DNA of 64,000 nt, from assembly GCF_003121405.1 (NCBI RefSeq), contig NZ_QBUY01000002.1:186001-250000 (forward strand), given 5' to 3'. The DNA comes from Paraburkholderia sp. C35. GTDB lineage: Bacteria; Pseudomonadota; Gammaproteobacteria; Burkholderiales; Burkholderiaceae. How positions within the stretch are numbered: the first letter of the stretch is position 1; each line of letters begins with the position of its first letter. The notes beneath the pieces were generated by a model that searched no databases, had not been told where the DNA came from, and saw only the letters and a program-made list of their open reading frames with translations. The position numbers and the translations under genes are program-made. This document shows positions 35,859 to 44,626 of the stretch, piece by piece.

Positions 35859-35885
35859 TGATCGAAAGCGACTGGCGAGGGCATC

Positions 35886-37145
35886 ATGAGAACGGTGTAT
35901 GTCGTCGGAACCTGCGATACGAAAGGGGCGGAACTGGGCTTCGTGCGGCAATGTCTGCGTGACGATGGCGTGCCCGTGTGTCTCGTCGATGTCGGCACGC
36001 TGGCTGGGCCGCGCGAGCATGTGACGCCGGACATCAGCGCCGACACGGTCGCTGCCTTCCATCCAGAAGGCGCGCGTGCGATTTACGAAAGCGGCGAGCG
36101 TGGCGCTGCCATCGCCGCGATGGAGCAGGCGCTCTCCGCGTTCATCGCCGCGCGCGACGACGTGGGCGGCATGCTCGGCGTGGGTGGTTCCGGCAACACG
36201 GCGCTCGTCACGCACGCGATGCGCGTCTTGCCGGTTGGCGTGCCGAAGTTGATGGTTTCGACGGTGGTGTCGGGCAACGTCGCGCCCTATGTCGGCGCGA
36301 GCGATATCGCGCTGATGTATTCGGTGGTCGATATCGCGGGACTCAACCGCATCAGCCGCGTGGTGCTTGGAAACGCGGCGCACGCGATGGCAGGCATGGT
36401 CGTACATGCCGCGCTTTCGCAATCCTCGACGCGCGTCGCTCGCGGCAAACCCGTGATCGGCATCACGATGTTCGGCGTCACGACGCGCTGCGTCGATCTG
36501 CTGCGCGAGCGGCTCGATAACGAGGCGGAGTGCCTCGTGTTCCATGCAACAGGCGTGGGTGGACAGTCGATGGAAAAGCTCATCGACAGCGGCATGATCG
36601 ACGGCGCGATCGATCTGACCACTACAGAAGTCGCCGACTTTCTCGCAGGCGGCGTGTTTCCGTGTCTGGAAGACCGCTTCGGTGCGATCGCGCGGACGCG
36701 CGTGCCGTATGTCGCGTCGTGCGGCGCGCTCGACATGGTGAACTTCGGCGCCCGCGATTGCGTGCCGCCGCAATACACGAACCGGCTGTTGTATTGCCAC
36801 AATCCGCAGGTCACGCTGATGCGCACGACGGTCGATGAATGCCGTCGTATCGGCGAATGGATTGCGCAGCGGCTGAACCGGTGCGACGGTCCTGTGCGTT
36901 TTCTGATTCCTGAGCGCGGCGTCTCGGCGATCGATATCGAAGGCGGGGCGTTCTACGATCCCGAAGCCGACCGGGCGCTTTTCGATGCGATCGAAGCGAC
37001 GCTGGTGCAAACGACGCAGCGCCGACTGCAACGCCTGCCGCTGCATATCAACGACGCTGCTTTCGCCGATGCACTCGTCGCCGCCTATCGTGATGCGTGC
37101 GATGCGGGTGAACGTGCGTCCGCATCGCACCACGCTACGAGGTGA
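35886..37145 (+). CDS. Tm-1-like ATP-binding domain protein (UPF0261)
   Basis: 419 residues. The opening [19 protein letters not shown] (about 3-21) and [15 protein letters not shown] are the marks of the UPF0261/Tm-1 N-terminal family, thought to bind a nucleotide. In plants this domain is the N-terminal half of Tm-1, the tomato mosaic virus resistance protein. The bacterial role is unknown but it recurs in carbohydrate catabolic operons. The next gene encodes the C-terminal counterpart, seven bases downstream. Confidence 0.92.
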   Translation: MRTVYVVGTCDTKGAELGFVRQCLRDDGVPVCLVDVGTLAGPREHVTPDISADTVAAFHPEGARAIYESGERGAAIAAMEQALSAFIAARDDVGGMLGVGGSGNTALVTHAMRVLPVGVPKLMVSTVVSGNVAPYVGASDIALMYSVVDIAGLNRISRVVLGNAAHAMAGMVVHAALSQSSTRVARGKPVIGITMFGVTTRCVDLLRERLDNEAECLVFHATGVGGQSMEKLIDSGMIDGAIDLTTTEVADFLAGGVFPCLEDRFGAIARTRVPYVASCGALDMVNFGARDCVPPQYTNRLLYCHNPQVTLMRTTVDECRRIGEWIAQRLNRCDGPVRFLIPERGVSAIDIEGGAFYDPEADRALFDAIEATLVQTTQRRLQRLPLHINDAAFADALVAAYRDACDAGERASASHHATR

Positions 37146-37152
37146 ACCACGC

Positions 37153-37986
37153 ATGCCACGCTTTGAACGCACTGCATTGCTGAGCCGTTATCGCGAGATG
37201 ATTGCGCGACGCGAGCCGATTGTCGGCGGCGGCGCGGGAACGGGTCTGTCCGCGAAATGCGAGGAAGCGGGCGGCATCGATCTGATCGTGATCTACAACT
37301 CGGGCCGTTACCGGATGGCCGGGCGCGGTTCGCTGGCGGGCCTGCTCGCATATGGCAACGCGAATGAGATCGTCAAGGATATGGCGCGTGAAGTGTTGCC
37401 CGTCGTGAAGCACACGCCCGTGCTCGCGGGCGTCAATGGCACCGATCCGTTCGTCGATATGGGCGTGCTGCTCGATGACCTGGCGCGCATGGGTTTCTCC
37501 GGCGTGCAGAACTTTCCGACCGTGGGTCTGATCGACGGCGTGTTCAGGCAGAACCTCGAAGAAACGGGCATGAGCTACATGCTCGAAGTGGAGATGATCC
37601 GCCTTGCGCGCGAACGCGATCTGCTGACTACGCCATACGTGTTTAGTGCCGACGAAGCCGTCGCGATGACCGAAGCGGGCGCCGACATCATCGTCGCGCA
37701 CATGGGATTGACCACGGGCGGCGCTATCGGCGCACAGACGGCGCTGACGCTCGCCGACTGCCCGGCGCGCATCGAAGCATGGGCGCAGGCCGCAATGAAG
37801 GTGCGCCGCGATGTGATCGTGCTGTGTCATGGCGGCCCGATCGCCAGTCCGGACGATGCCGCATTCGTGTTGCGCGAGGCGCCGTCGTGCCACGGTTTTT
37901 ATGGCGCGAGTTCGATGGAGCGCTTGCCGACGGAGATCGCATTGACGGAACAGACGCGCAAATTCAAGGCGATAACGCGCGAGTGA
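37153..37986 (+). CDS. Phosphoenolpyruvate hydrolase-like TIM-barrel protein (Tm-1 C-terminal half)
   Basis: 277 residues, PEP-hydrolase/PEP-mutase-like TIM barrel. [20 protein letters not shown] and [20 protein letters not shown] are characteristic of the family that forms the C-terminal half of plant Tm-1. It follows the Tm-1-like N-terminal gene after 7 bases. An intact barrel with conserved lysine and acid residues suggests an enzyme, perhaps cleaving a phospho-sugar acid or acting as an aldolase. Confidence 0.88.
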   Translation: MPRFERTALLSRYREMIARREPIVGGGAGTGLSAKCEEAGGIDLIVIYNSGRYRMAGRGSLAGLLAYGNANEIVKDMAREVLPVVKHTPVLAGVNGTDPFVDMGVLLDDLARMGFSGVQNFPTVGLIDGVFRQNLEETGMSYMLEVEMIRLARERDLLTTPYVFSADEAVAMTEAGADIIVAHMGLTTGGAIGAQTALTLADCPARIEAWAQAAMKVRRDVIVLCHGGPIASPDDAAFVLREAPSCHGFYGASSMERLPTEIALTEQTRKFKAITRE

Positions 37987-38012
37987 ACGAACACAGGCGT
38001 AAGGAGACACGC

Positions 38013-39065
38013 ATGACGATCGAGCAAGGAGGACAACAGGTGCCCGGCATCGCGGTAATCGGCTGCGGACGCATCTCGCGCTCGCATCTGGCTGCCGTTG
38101 CCACGCAACCCGAACTGGCGACGCTGGTGGCCGCCGTCGACAGCGATATGTCGCTCGCGACTCAGGCAAAGCAACGCTATGGCGCACAGCATGCGCTCGA
38201 TGACGTCGACGCAGCCCTCGCACGCAGCGATGTCGAAGCCGTGATTCTGTGCCTGCCGAATCATCTTCATGCGAGCGTGGCGATCAAGGCTGCGCGCGCG
38301 GGCAAGCATGTGCTCGTCGAAAAGCCGATGGCCGACACCGCCGATCAGGCCCACGCCATGGCCGATGCCGCGCGCGAAGCGGGCGTTGTGCTGGCCGTCG
38401 CGCAATGCCGGCGGCATTTTCGTGCGATCCGTTATCTGGCCGATCACGCCTCCGATTTCGGCAAGCTGATTTCGGCGCAGGTCAGCCTGGGCGTTTATTG
38501 GCCCGATGCGCAGGCGCCGTGGTGGCGCGATGCGGACAAGGCGAGCGGTCTGGTCGTTGCGCTAAATGGGCCGCATGTCCTCGATTTCGTGCAGATGGTG
38601 ATGCAGGACGACCCGCTGCGTGTGCATGCCGAAGCGGTCAGACGCAACGCCTTCTGGGCGGGCGAAGACGAAGCGATGATGTTGCTTGCGTATCCGCAGG
38701 GGCGGATCGCATCGGTGCATCTGTCGTTCAACCAGCAGCCGGTCGAGAACCGCAAGGTGCTGGTCTACGAGCGCGGTACGGCCGTCGTGGATAACGATAC
38801 ACATCTGACCTTCAACGGCGAAACGCTGGTAGCGCAAGGCGACGACGAACGCCGCCACTATCTCGACGAGGCCGTGGAGTTCCAGCGTCAATTCCGCGAG
38901 TTCGCACTGGCTATCGCGGGCAAGCCGAACCGCTCGGTGAGCGCGGCGGAAGGCATTCGTCTGATGCGCACGCTCGATGCCGTGCACCGCGCATTCCGCA
39001 GCGGCCAAAGCGTCGAGACTGGCGATGCCACGCAAAGCATGGAGCCGCTCGACGCCGTGCCATAG
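38013..39065 (+). CDS. Gfo/Idh/MocA-family oxidoreductase
   Basis: 350 residues, NAD(P)-binding N-terminal fold VIGCGRISRSH (about 15-25), EKPMADT (about 102-108), then a C-terminal alpha/beta sugar-binding domain. AAGGAG is six bases upstream. It oxidises or reduces sugar or inositol derivatives in related systems. Part of the LacI-headed operon, 27 bases after the PEP-hydrolase-like gene. Confidence 0.94.
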   Translation: MTIEQGGQQVPGIAVIGCGRISRSHLAAVATQPELATLVAAVDSDMSLATQAKQRYGAQHALDDVDAALARSDVEAVILCLPNHLHASVAIKAARAGKHVLVEKPMADTADQAHAMADAAREAGVVLAVAQCRRHFRAIRYLADHASDFGKLISAQVSLGVYWPDAQAPWWRDADKASGLVVALNGPHVLDFVQMVMQDDPLRVHAEAVRRNAFWAGEDEAMMLLAYPQGRIASVHLSFNQQPVENRKVLVYERGTAVVDNDTHLTFNGETLVAQGDDERRHYLDEAVEFQRQFREFALAIAGKPNRSVSAAEGIRLMRTLDAVHRAFRSGQSVETGDATQSMEPLDAVP

Positions 39066-39081
39066 CGTGTATGGCACGCTA
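39063..39081 (+). promoter_or_regulatory. Hairpin overlapping the end of the Gfo/Idh/MocA gene
   Basis: TAGCGTG (39063-39069, containing the TAG stop) pairs with CACGCTA (39075-39081) around TATGG. It lies in the only sizeable gap of the operon (about 119 bases before dctP). Such hairpins often protect or terminate upstream RNA and boost expression of the transporter gene. Confidence 0.45.
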
Positions 39082-39184
39082 CGGACACGCTTCAACACAA
39101 CAAGCCAAAGCAATCACAACGGCAAGAAGGTGGAGACAGGTTGCAGCGCCGGATCATCCGGCCGAATGGAGGAGGAGACAGATC

Positions 39185-40186
39185 ATGGAAAAGCCAGCTC
39201 GTCGTCTGGTTCTAAAAAGCGGTGTGGCACTGCTTGCCGCGCCACTCGTTGCGCGTTATGCGCACGCTGCCGAGTACCGCATCAAGATCGGCAGCGATAC
39301 GCCACCCGCGTATGCGATGAACGTCCGCATCAAGGAGGCGTGCGAGCGCGTGAAGACGCGCACCAATGGCCGGGTCGAAATGAATCTGTTTCCGAACAGC
39401 CAGCTTGGCAGCGACATGCTGAACCAGGTGCATAGCGGATCGCTTGATTTCTTTTTGTCGTCGTCGCAACTCGCGGTGCCGCTGGTGCCCGCGTGCGCAC
39501 TGCCCGGCCTCGCGTACGGACTGAAAGACACGCCGGCGGCTTTCAAGGCAATGGATGGCGACGTCGGCGTGTATCTGCGCGGCCAGATGGAAAAAGTCGG
39601 TCTCTTCGCGATTCCGACCATGATGCAGGGTGGCTGGCGGCAGATCATCAGCAACAAGCCGATCAAGACGCCCGACGATCTTGTCGGGTTCAAGATCCGC
39701 GTGCCGATCAGTCCGATGTGGGTGTCGCAATTCAAGGCGCTCGGCGCGAGCCCGACGCCGATCAGCATCAACGAGTTGTACACGGCCTTGCAAACGAAGG
39801 TTGTCGATGGTGCGGAGAATTACCCGTCGTTGCTCTACGCGATGCGGCTCTACGAAATCCAGAAGTACATGAGCACGACCAATCACATGTGGGACGGCTA
39901 CTGGATCCTCGGCAATTCGCGCATGTGGGGCTCGATACCGAAAGACCTGCAACAGGTGATCAGCGAAGAGTTCACGAAGTCCGCGCTGCAGCAACGCGAC
40001 GACATGGTTAAGGTGGACGCGGCCGTGCCGGATGAGATGACCAAGGCAGGCATCCCCTTCATCAATCCCGACCGCGACCAGTTCCGTAACAAGCTGAAGC
40101 AAGCCGGCTATTACACGGAGTGGCGCGAGAAGTTCGGTCCGCAGGCGTGGACGTTGCTCGAGAAATACACGGGTCCGTTGGGGTGA
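39185..40186 (+). CDS. dctP: TRAP transporter substrate-binding protein DctP
   Basis: 333 residues. A Tat/Sec-type signal peptide with ARRLVLKSG and cleavage after YAHA (about residue 29), then a DctP fold with RIKIGSDTPPAYAMN, GRVEMNLFPNSQLGSD and the conserved Arg region FKIRVP near 160-165, the site that pairs with the carboxylate of substrates. Periplasmic; delivers an organic or sugar acid to the fused permease encoded four bases downstream. Confidence 0.96.
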   Translation: MEKPARRLVLKSGVALLAAPLVARYAHAAEYRIKIGSDTPPAYAMNVRIKEACERVKTRTNGRVEMNLFPNSQLGSDMLNQVHSGSLDFFLSSSQLAVPLVPACALPGLAYGLKDTPAAFKAMDGDVGVYLRGQMEKVGLFAIPTMMQGGWRQIISNKPIKTPDDLVGFKIRVPISPMWVSQFKALGASPTPISINELYTALQTKVVDGAENYPSLLYAMRLYEIQKYMSTTNHMWDGYWILGNSRMWGSIPKDLQQVISEEFTKSALQQRDDMVKVDAAVPDEMTKAGIPFINPDRDQFRNKLKQAGYYTEWREKFGPQAWTLLEKYTGPLG

Positions 40187-40189
40187 ACC

Positions 40190-42049
40190 ATGCGTATTGT
40201 GCTCGTCGGTAATCACCCGAAAATCCAGCACCTGTTCGCAGGACTCGAACGCGCGCTCGTGCTCCTGACGGAAACGCTTGCGGGCCTGCTCGTCGCGGCA
40301 GAAATCGTGCTGTTGCTGATCGGTGTGATCTCGCGCTATGTATTCCGCGATTCGCTGGTTTGGTCCGATTCGCTCGCGTCGCTGCTGTTTCTGTGGCTCG
40401 CGATGATGGGCGCCGTGATCGCTTTCCAGCGTAACGAGCACATGCGCATGGGCGCGTTCGTGCGGGCGGCGTCGCCGCGATGGCAGCCATACTGGCAGGC
40501 GCTATCGGTGGTGGCGCCGCTCGCTTTTCTGCTGCTCGTGTGCGGCGCGACAGTCGACTATGTGATCGATGAATCGAATCTGACCGATCCCGCGCTCAAC
40601 ATTTCGAATGCATGGCGAGCGGCTGCGATGCCTGTCGGCGTCGGTCTGATGATCGCCAGTTCATTGTTTCAACTCGCGCGTGTCGAACACTGGCGGCCTG
40701 TGCTGGCAGCGCTAGCGCTGACATTTGCCGTCGGTCTGGGACTGTATGCATTGCAGCCCGTACTGCTCGATCTCGGTCACTGGAACCTCGTGATCTTTTT
40801 CGTGGGCGTGGTTGCGTTGTGCGTGTTTTCCGGCGTGCCGATTGCGTTTTCGTTCAGTCTCGCGTCGTTCGGTTATCTGGCTATCGCCACACATCTGCCG
40901 CTGCTGGTCATGGCAAGCCGCATGGATCAGGGCATGTCGCAGATCGTATTGCTCGCCGTGCCGCTCTTCGTGATTCTCGGCATGCTGATGGAGATGACCG
41001 GGCTGGCAAAGGCGCTGGTTGCGTTTCTCGCCAATCTGCTCGGGCATGTGCCGGGCGGCCTTTCGTATGTGCTCGTCGGCGCGATGTATCTGGTGTCGGG
41101 CATCTCGGGCTCGAAATCCGCCGATATGGCCGCGCTTGCGCCCGTTCTGTATCCGGAGATGCGTGAACGTGGCACCCGGCCAGGTGAATTCGTCGCGTTG
41201 CTGTCCGCGACGGCTGCACAAACCGAAACCATCCCGCCGAGTCTGGTGCTGATCATTCTCGGCTCGGTGACGAACGTGTCGATCGGCGCGCTGTTTACAG
41301 GCGGGCTGCTGCCGGGCCTGGTAGTGGGACTGATGCTGTGCGTGGTGGTCTGGTGGCGTCACCGGCATAGCAGCGAGGCGAGCCAGGCACGGCCACGGAA
41401 GGGCGAAACGCTGCGTAGTTTCTGGATCGCGTTGCCGGCGCTCGCATTGCCGTTCGTGATCCGCTTTGCCGTCGTGGAAGGCGTGGCAACGGCGACGGAA
41501 GTCTCGACCATCGGCATCGTCTATTCGATACTCGCCGGCCTGTTCATCTATCGACGTTTCGATGTGCGGCGCGTATGGCCGATTCTGGTCGGAACGGCGG
41601 CGCTATCGGGCGCGATTCTGCTGATCATCGGAGCGGCCACGAGCATGGCGTGGTGCCTCACGCAATCGGGCTTCTCGGATGCGCTCGCCGATCTGTTTGC
41701 ACAATTGCCGGGAGGCAAGCTGACGTTTATCGCGGCGTCGATGGTGTTGTTCGTCGTGCTCGGCAGTCTGCTGGAGGGCATTCCCGCCATCGTGCTATTT
41801 GGCCCGCTGCTGTTTCCGATTGCGAGCGCAGTGGGCGTGCATCCCGTCCACTACGCAATGATCGCGATTCTCGCGATGGGCATGGGGTTGTTCGCGCCGC
41901 CATTCGGTGTGGGCTACTACACGGCATGCGCGATCAATCGCGTGAATCCCGAAGAGGGCATGCGACCGATCATCGCGTATATGGTGGCACTGGGCATTGG
42001 ACTCGTACTGATTGCCGCTGTGCCGTGGATTTCAGTCGGCTTTCTATGA
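40190..42049 (+). CDS. Fused TRAP transporter permease DctQM
   Basis: 619 residues, inner membrane. The N-terminal DctQ-like part (about 10-170, four segments; RYVFRDSLVWSDSLASLLF) is fused to the DctM-like part (about 190-615; many segments, LLAVPLFVILGMLMEMTGLA and GGKLTFIAASMVLFVVLGSL). A single DctQM polypeptide is a known arrangement. It ends the LacI-headed operon and converges on yghU, overlapping it by six bases. Confidence 0.95.
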   Translation: MRIVLVGNHPKIQHLFAGLERALVLLTETLAGLLVAAEIVLLLIGVISRYVFRDSLVWSDSLASLLFLWLAMMGAVIAFQRNEHMRMGAFVRAASPRWQPYWQALSVVAPLAFLLLVCGATVDYVIDESNLTDPALNISNAWRAAAMPVGVGLMIASSLFQLARVEHWRPVLAALALTFAVGLGLYALQPVLLDLGHWNLVIFFVGVVALCVFSGVPIAFSFSLASFGYLAIATHLPLLVMASRMDQGMSQIVLLAVPLFVILGMLMEMTGLAKALVAFLANLLGHVPGGLSYVLVGAMYLVSGISGSKSADMAALAPVLYPEMRERGTRPGEFVALLSATAAQTETIPPSLVLIILGSVTNVSIGALFTGGLLPGLVVGLMLCVVVWWRHRHSSEASQARPRKGETLRSFWIALPALALPFVIRFAVVEGVATATEVSTIGIVYSILAGLFIYRRFDVRRVWPILVGTAALSGAILLIIGAATSMAWCLTQSGFSDALADLFAQLPGGKLTFIAASMVLFVVLGSLLEGIPAIVLFGPLLFPIASAVGVHPVHYAMIAILAMGMGLFAPPFGVGYYTACAINRVNPEEGMRPIIAYMVALGIGLVLIAAVPWISVGFL

Positions 42050-42919
42050 AGCTTCTGTCCGCTTGTCTTCCGTGCGGGTTTCGAAGTCACTCGCGTCGTG
42101 ACGCTCGTGCAACTGGCCTGCCGGATCGCCGAAGGCGCGATTGACCATGCGGCCGCGCTTAACCGCTGGCCGTTGGAAAATTTCATCGGCCCATCGCTGA
42201 ACGTGCTTGTACTCATGCACGGACAGGAATTCGGCTGCATCGTAGAGCCATCCCTTTACGAGGCCGCCGTACCAGGGCCAGACGGCGATGTCGGCAATCG
42301 TGTACTGGTCGCCTGCCAGGAACCGATTCTCTGCAAGCCGCTTGTCGAGCACATCCAGCTGGCGCTTTGTTTCCATCGCAAAGCGGTTGATCGGATATTC
42401 CATTTTGGTCGGCGCATAGGCGTAGAAATGACCGAAACCGCCGCCGAGATAAGGGGCGCTGCCCATTTGCCAGAACAACCACGATAGACATTCGGCACGT
42501 TGTGACGGATCGCGCGGAATGAATGCACCGAATTTCTCTGCCAGGTACAGCAGAATGGCGCCCGATTCAAAAACGCGCACGGGCTCGGCGCCGCTGCGAT
42601 CGACGAGTGCTGGAATTTTCGAATTTGGATTGGCTTCGACAAAACCGCTTCCGAACTGATCTCCGTCTGAGATCCGGATGAGCCACGCATCGTATTCGGC
42701 ATCGACGTGGCCCGCCGCGAGGAGTTCCTCCAGCATCACGGTGACCTTCACGCCGTTCGGAGTTGCAAGCGAATAGAGTTGCAGGGGATGCTTGCCGACC
42801 GGCAGTTCCTTGACATGCGTCGGTCCTGAAACCGGGCGATTGATACTGGCGAAGCGGCCGCCGCTGTCTTTGTCCCAGGTCCATACCTTGGGCGGCACGA
42901 ATTCAGGCTGATCGGGCAT
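42044..42919 (-). CDS. yghU: Glutathione S-transferase family disulfide reductase YghU
   Basis: 291 residues. N-terminal segment VPPKVWTWDKDSGGRFASIN and RPVSGPTH is diagnostic of YghU/Nu-class transferases. Thioredoxin-like domain with VMLEELL, then helical domain ending NRAFGD. YghU reduces small disulfides using two glutathiones. Converges with the TRAP permease gene. Confidence 0.95.
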   Translation of the reverse strand: MPDQPEFVPPKVWTWDKDSGGRFASINRPVSGPTHVKELPVGKHPLQLYSLATPNGVKVTVMLEELLAAGHVDAEYDAWLIRISDGDQFGSGFVEANPNSKIPALVDRSGAEPVRVFESGAILLYLAEKFGAFIPRDPSQRAECLSWLFWQMGSAPYLGGGFGHFYAYAPTKMEYPINRFAMETKRQLDVLDKRLAENRFLAGDQYTIADIAVWPWYGGLVKGWLYDAAEFLSVHEYKHVQRWADEIFQRPAVKRGRMVNRAFGDPAGQLHERHDASDFETRTEDKRTEAS

Positions 42920-43007
42920 CCCGTGTCTCCAATTGCGAAAGTGTCATTGGCAGCTTAACAAAGCGACGCAGAACGTGCCGACGGAATGGCCGCCGTGTGC
43001 ATCGGGC

Positions 43008-43904
43008 CTAATCGCTGAACAGTTCGCTTCGTGCCGCGTTCATGATCGTCGCGACGGCAGGATGACTGATGTGGCGCTCGATCGAAATCGCAAAGAACTC
43101 TTCGACGATCGTCTTGATCTGCCCAACCATCGTCAGCTTGTGCTCGGCTTTTAACTGGCTTTCGAGCACAGTGGGTGCAAACAGCAGCCCGCGGCCTTCA
43201 CGCCCGAACGCCAGGGCCATTGCGCCGTCATCGAATTCGCCCACGATGCGAGGCGAAATGGCATGCGACGCGCGCCAGTGGTCCAGCTTGCGGCGCACGG
43301 CCGACTCCGTGCCGGGCAGCAGCACGGGCAGTTGGCCGAGCAGCAACGGGAAGCGCTGCTTGTCTGTTTTGACGAGTGTTTGTGCGCCGAAGCAGCCCAA
43401 TGTCGAACGGCCGAGCAGGTGATTGAACGCCTTGATGTTGACGTCGGCGGGAATGGGGGCGTCGGCGATGATCAGATCGAGGCGGTGCACCGCCAGTTGC
43501 GCAAGCAGCGCATGCAGCTTGCCTTCGTGACAGATCATGCGCACAGGGACGGAAGCGCTCAGCGCGGGTTCCAGCAGGCGATACGCGATCGCCTTCGGCA
43601 CTGAATCCGCGATTCCGACCCGAAACCGCGTTTGCGCGCCGGATTCGCCTTCGCGCCGCACGGCGCTTTCGAGCTCCGACCCCAACGAGAAAATTTCGTC
43701 GGCGTAATCGAGCACCAGCCGGCCCGCATCGGTCAGTTCGATGTTGCGTCCGCTCTTTCTGAACAGTTTTCTGTCCAGCGCTTCCTCCAGCAGCTTGATC
43801 TGGCCACTGAGCGTTTGCGGCGAGATATGCAACTGCTCGCCCGCGCGGACGATCGCGCCCGCATGCGCCGCGACCCAGAAGTAATGCAGATGTTTGAAGT
43901 TCAT
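43008..43904 (-). CDS. nhaR: LysR-family regulator, NhaR-like
   Basis: 298 residues. The N-terminus MNFKHLHYFWVAAHAGAIVR, then HISPQTLSGQIKLLE, is the NhaR signature. NhaR activates the nhaA Na+/H+ antiporter in E. coli; no nhaA lies here, so the target may be elsewhere. The upstream region carries 10-bp direct repeats. Confidence 0.87.
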   Translation of the reverse strand: MNFKHLHYFWVAAHAGAIVRAGEQLHISPQTLSGQIKLLEEALDRKLFRKSGRNIELTDAGRLVLDYADEIFSLGSELESAVRREGESGAQTRFRVGIADSVPKAIAYRLLEPALSASVPVRMICHEGKLHALLAQLAVHRLDLIIADAPIPADVNIKAFNHLLGRSTLGCFGAQTLVKTDKQRFPLLLGQLPVLLPGTESAVRRKLDHWRASHAISPRIVGEFDDGAMALAFGREGRGLLFAPTVLESQLKAEHKLTMVGQIKTIVEEFFAISIERHISHPAVATIMNAARSELFSD

Positions 43905-43935
43905 GCCCGCTCCATTGATCGGCCAACCCTACGGT

Positions 43936-43975
43936 TTTTTCGATTGATTGGCAATAAAAATACGATTTTTCGATT
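43936..43975. promoter_or_regulatory. 10-bp direct repeats, 30 bp apart, upstream of nhaR
   Basis: TTTTTCGATT occurs at 43936-43945 and 43966-43975, three helical turns apart, in the nhaR/CBS intergenic region. This is compatible with a LysR site on one face of DNA. Confidence 0.5.
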
Positions 43976-44051
43976 TGGTCGCGTTCAGATAGATTGAAGC
44001 CTCGGACGTAGCCGCCATCAGGCGGTCGTCGACAACGGACACGGGTGACTT

Positions 44052-44522
44052 ATGGCATCGGTTGCGCAATTTCTTCGTTCAAAAGTTTCGCAGACAGTCT
44101 GGTACGCGCAGGCATCGTCGTCGGTCTACGACGCGATTGCGATCATGGCGTACCGGCAGGTGGGCGCATTGATCGTTGCGGAGCATGGGCGCCTCGCGGG
44201 CATCGTCACGGAGCGCGACTACGCACGAAAAATCGTGCTGATGGACCGCTCATCAAGGGATACAGCGGTGCGCGACATCATGTCCACGGAAGTGCACTAC
44301 GTCGGCCCGCAACACACCACCGACGAATGCATGGCGCTGATGACGGCACATCACATCCGTTATCTGCCGGTGATTACGGCGGGGCAGGTGATCGGCATGG
44401 TGTCGATCGGCGATCTGATCCAGAACCAGATTGCCGAACAGGAACACACCATCCGGCAACTGGAACATTACATCTATGGCAACGGTTTTCAGGCCGCCCG
44501 CCATAGCGTGCAGACGCAATAG
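44052..44522 (+). CDS. CBS-domain pair protein
   Basis: 156 residues, two CBS domains: VYDAIAIMAYRQVGALIV, then AGIVTERDYARKIVLMDRSS, and a second from VRDIMSTEVHYVGPQHTTDE to GMVSIGDLI. Such stand-alone CBS pairs bind adenine nucleotides and modulate partner enzymes. Divergent from nhaR. Confidence 0.93.
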   Translation: MASVAQFLRSKVSQTVWYAQASSSVYDAIAIMAYRQVGALIVAEHGRLAGIVTERDYARKIVLMDRSSRDTAVRDIMSTEVHYVGPQHTTDECMALMTAHHIRYLPVITAGQVIGMVSIGDLIQNQIAEQEHTIRQLEHYIYGNGFQAARHSVQTQ

Positions 44523-44566
44523 GCACAAAACTGATGACCTGAAAATATTACCGTTCGTAATGATAG

Positions 44567-44588
44567 TCGCGCGCATTTTGGCGCGCGA
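44567..44588 (+). terminator. Hairpin after the CBS gene
   Basis: TCGCGCGC (44567-44574) and GCGCGCGA (44581-44588) with a 6-base loop ATTTTG. It lies between the CBS gene and the Tim44-like gene and is probably a terminator. Confidence 0.55.
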
Positions 44589-44626
44589 TCGAGGCAGTGT
44601 CTGGCTTACCACTTGAGAGGTTTTAT

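Noticed and set aside
34869..37172. Long open frame on the minus strand (about 767 codons)
   Set aside because: It lies antisense to two well-supported genes (SDR and UPF0261). The translation is Arg/His-rich with no domain, as expected from high-GC antisense frames.
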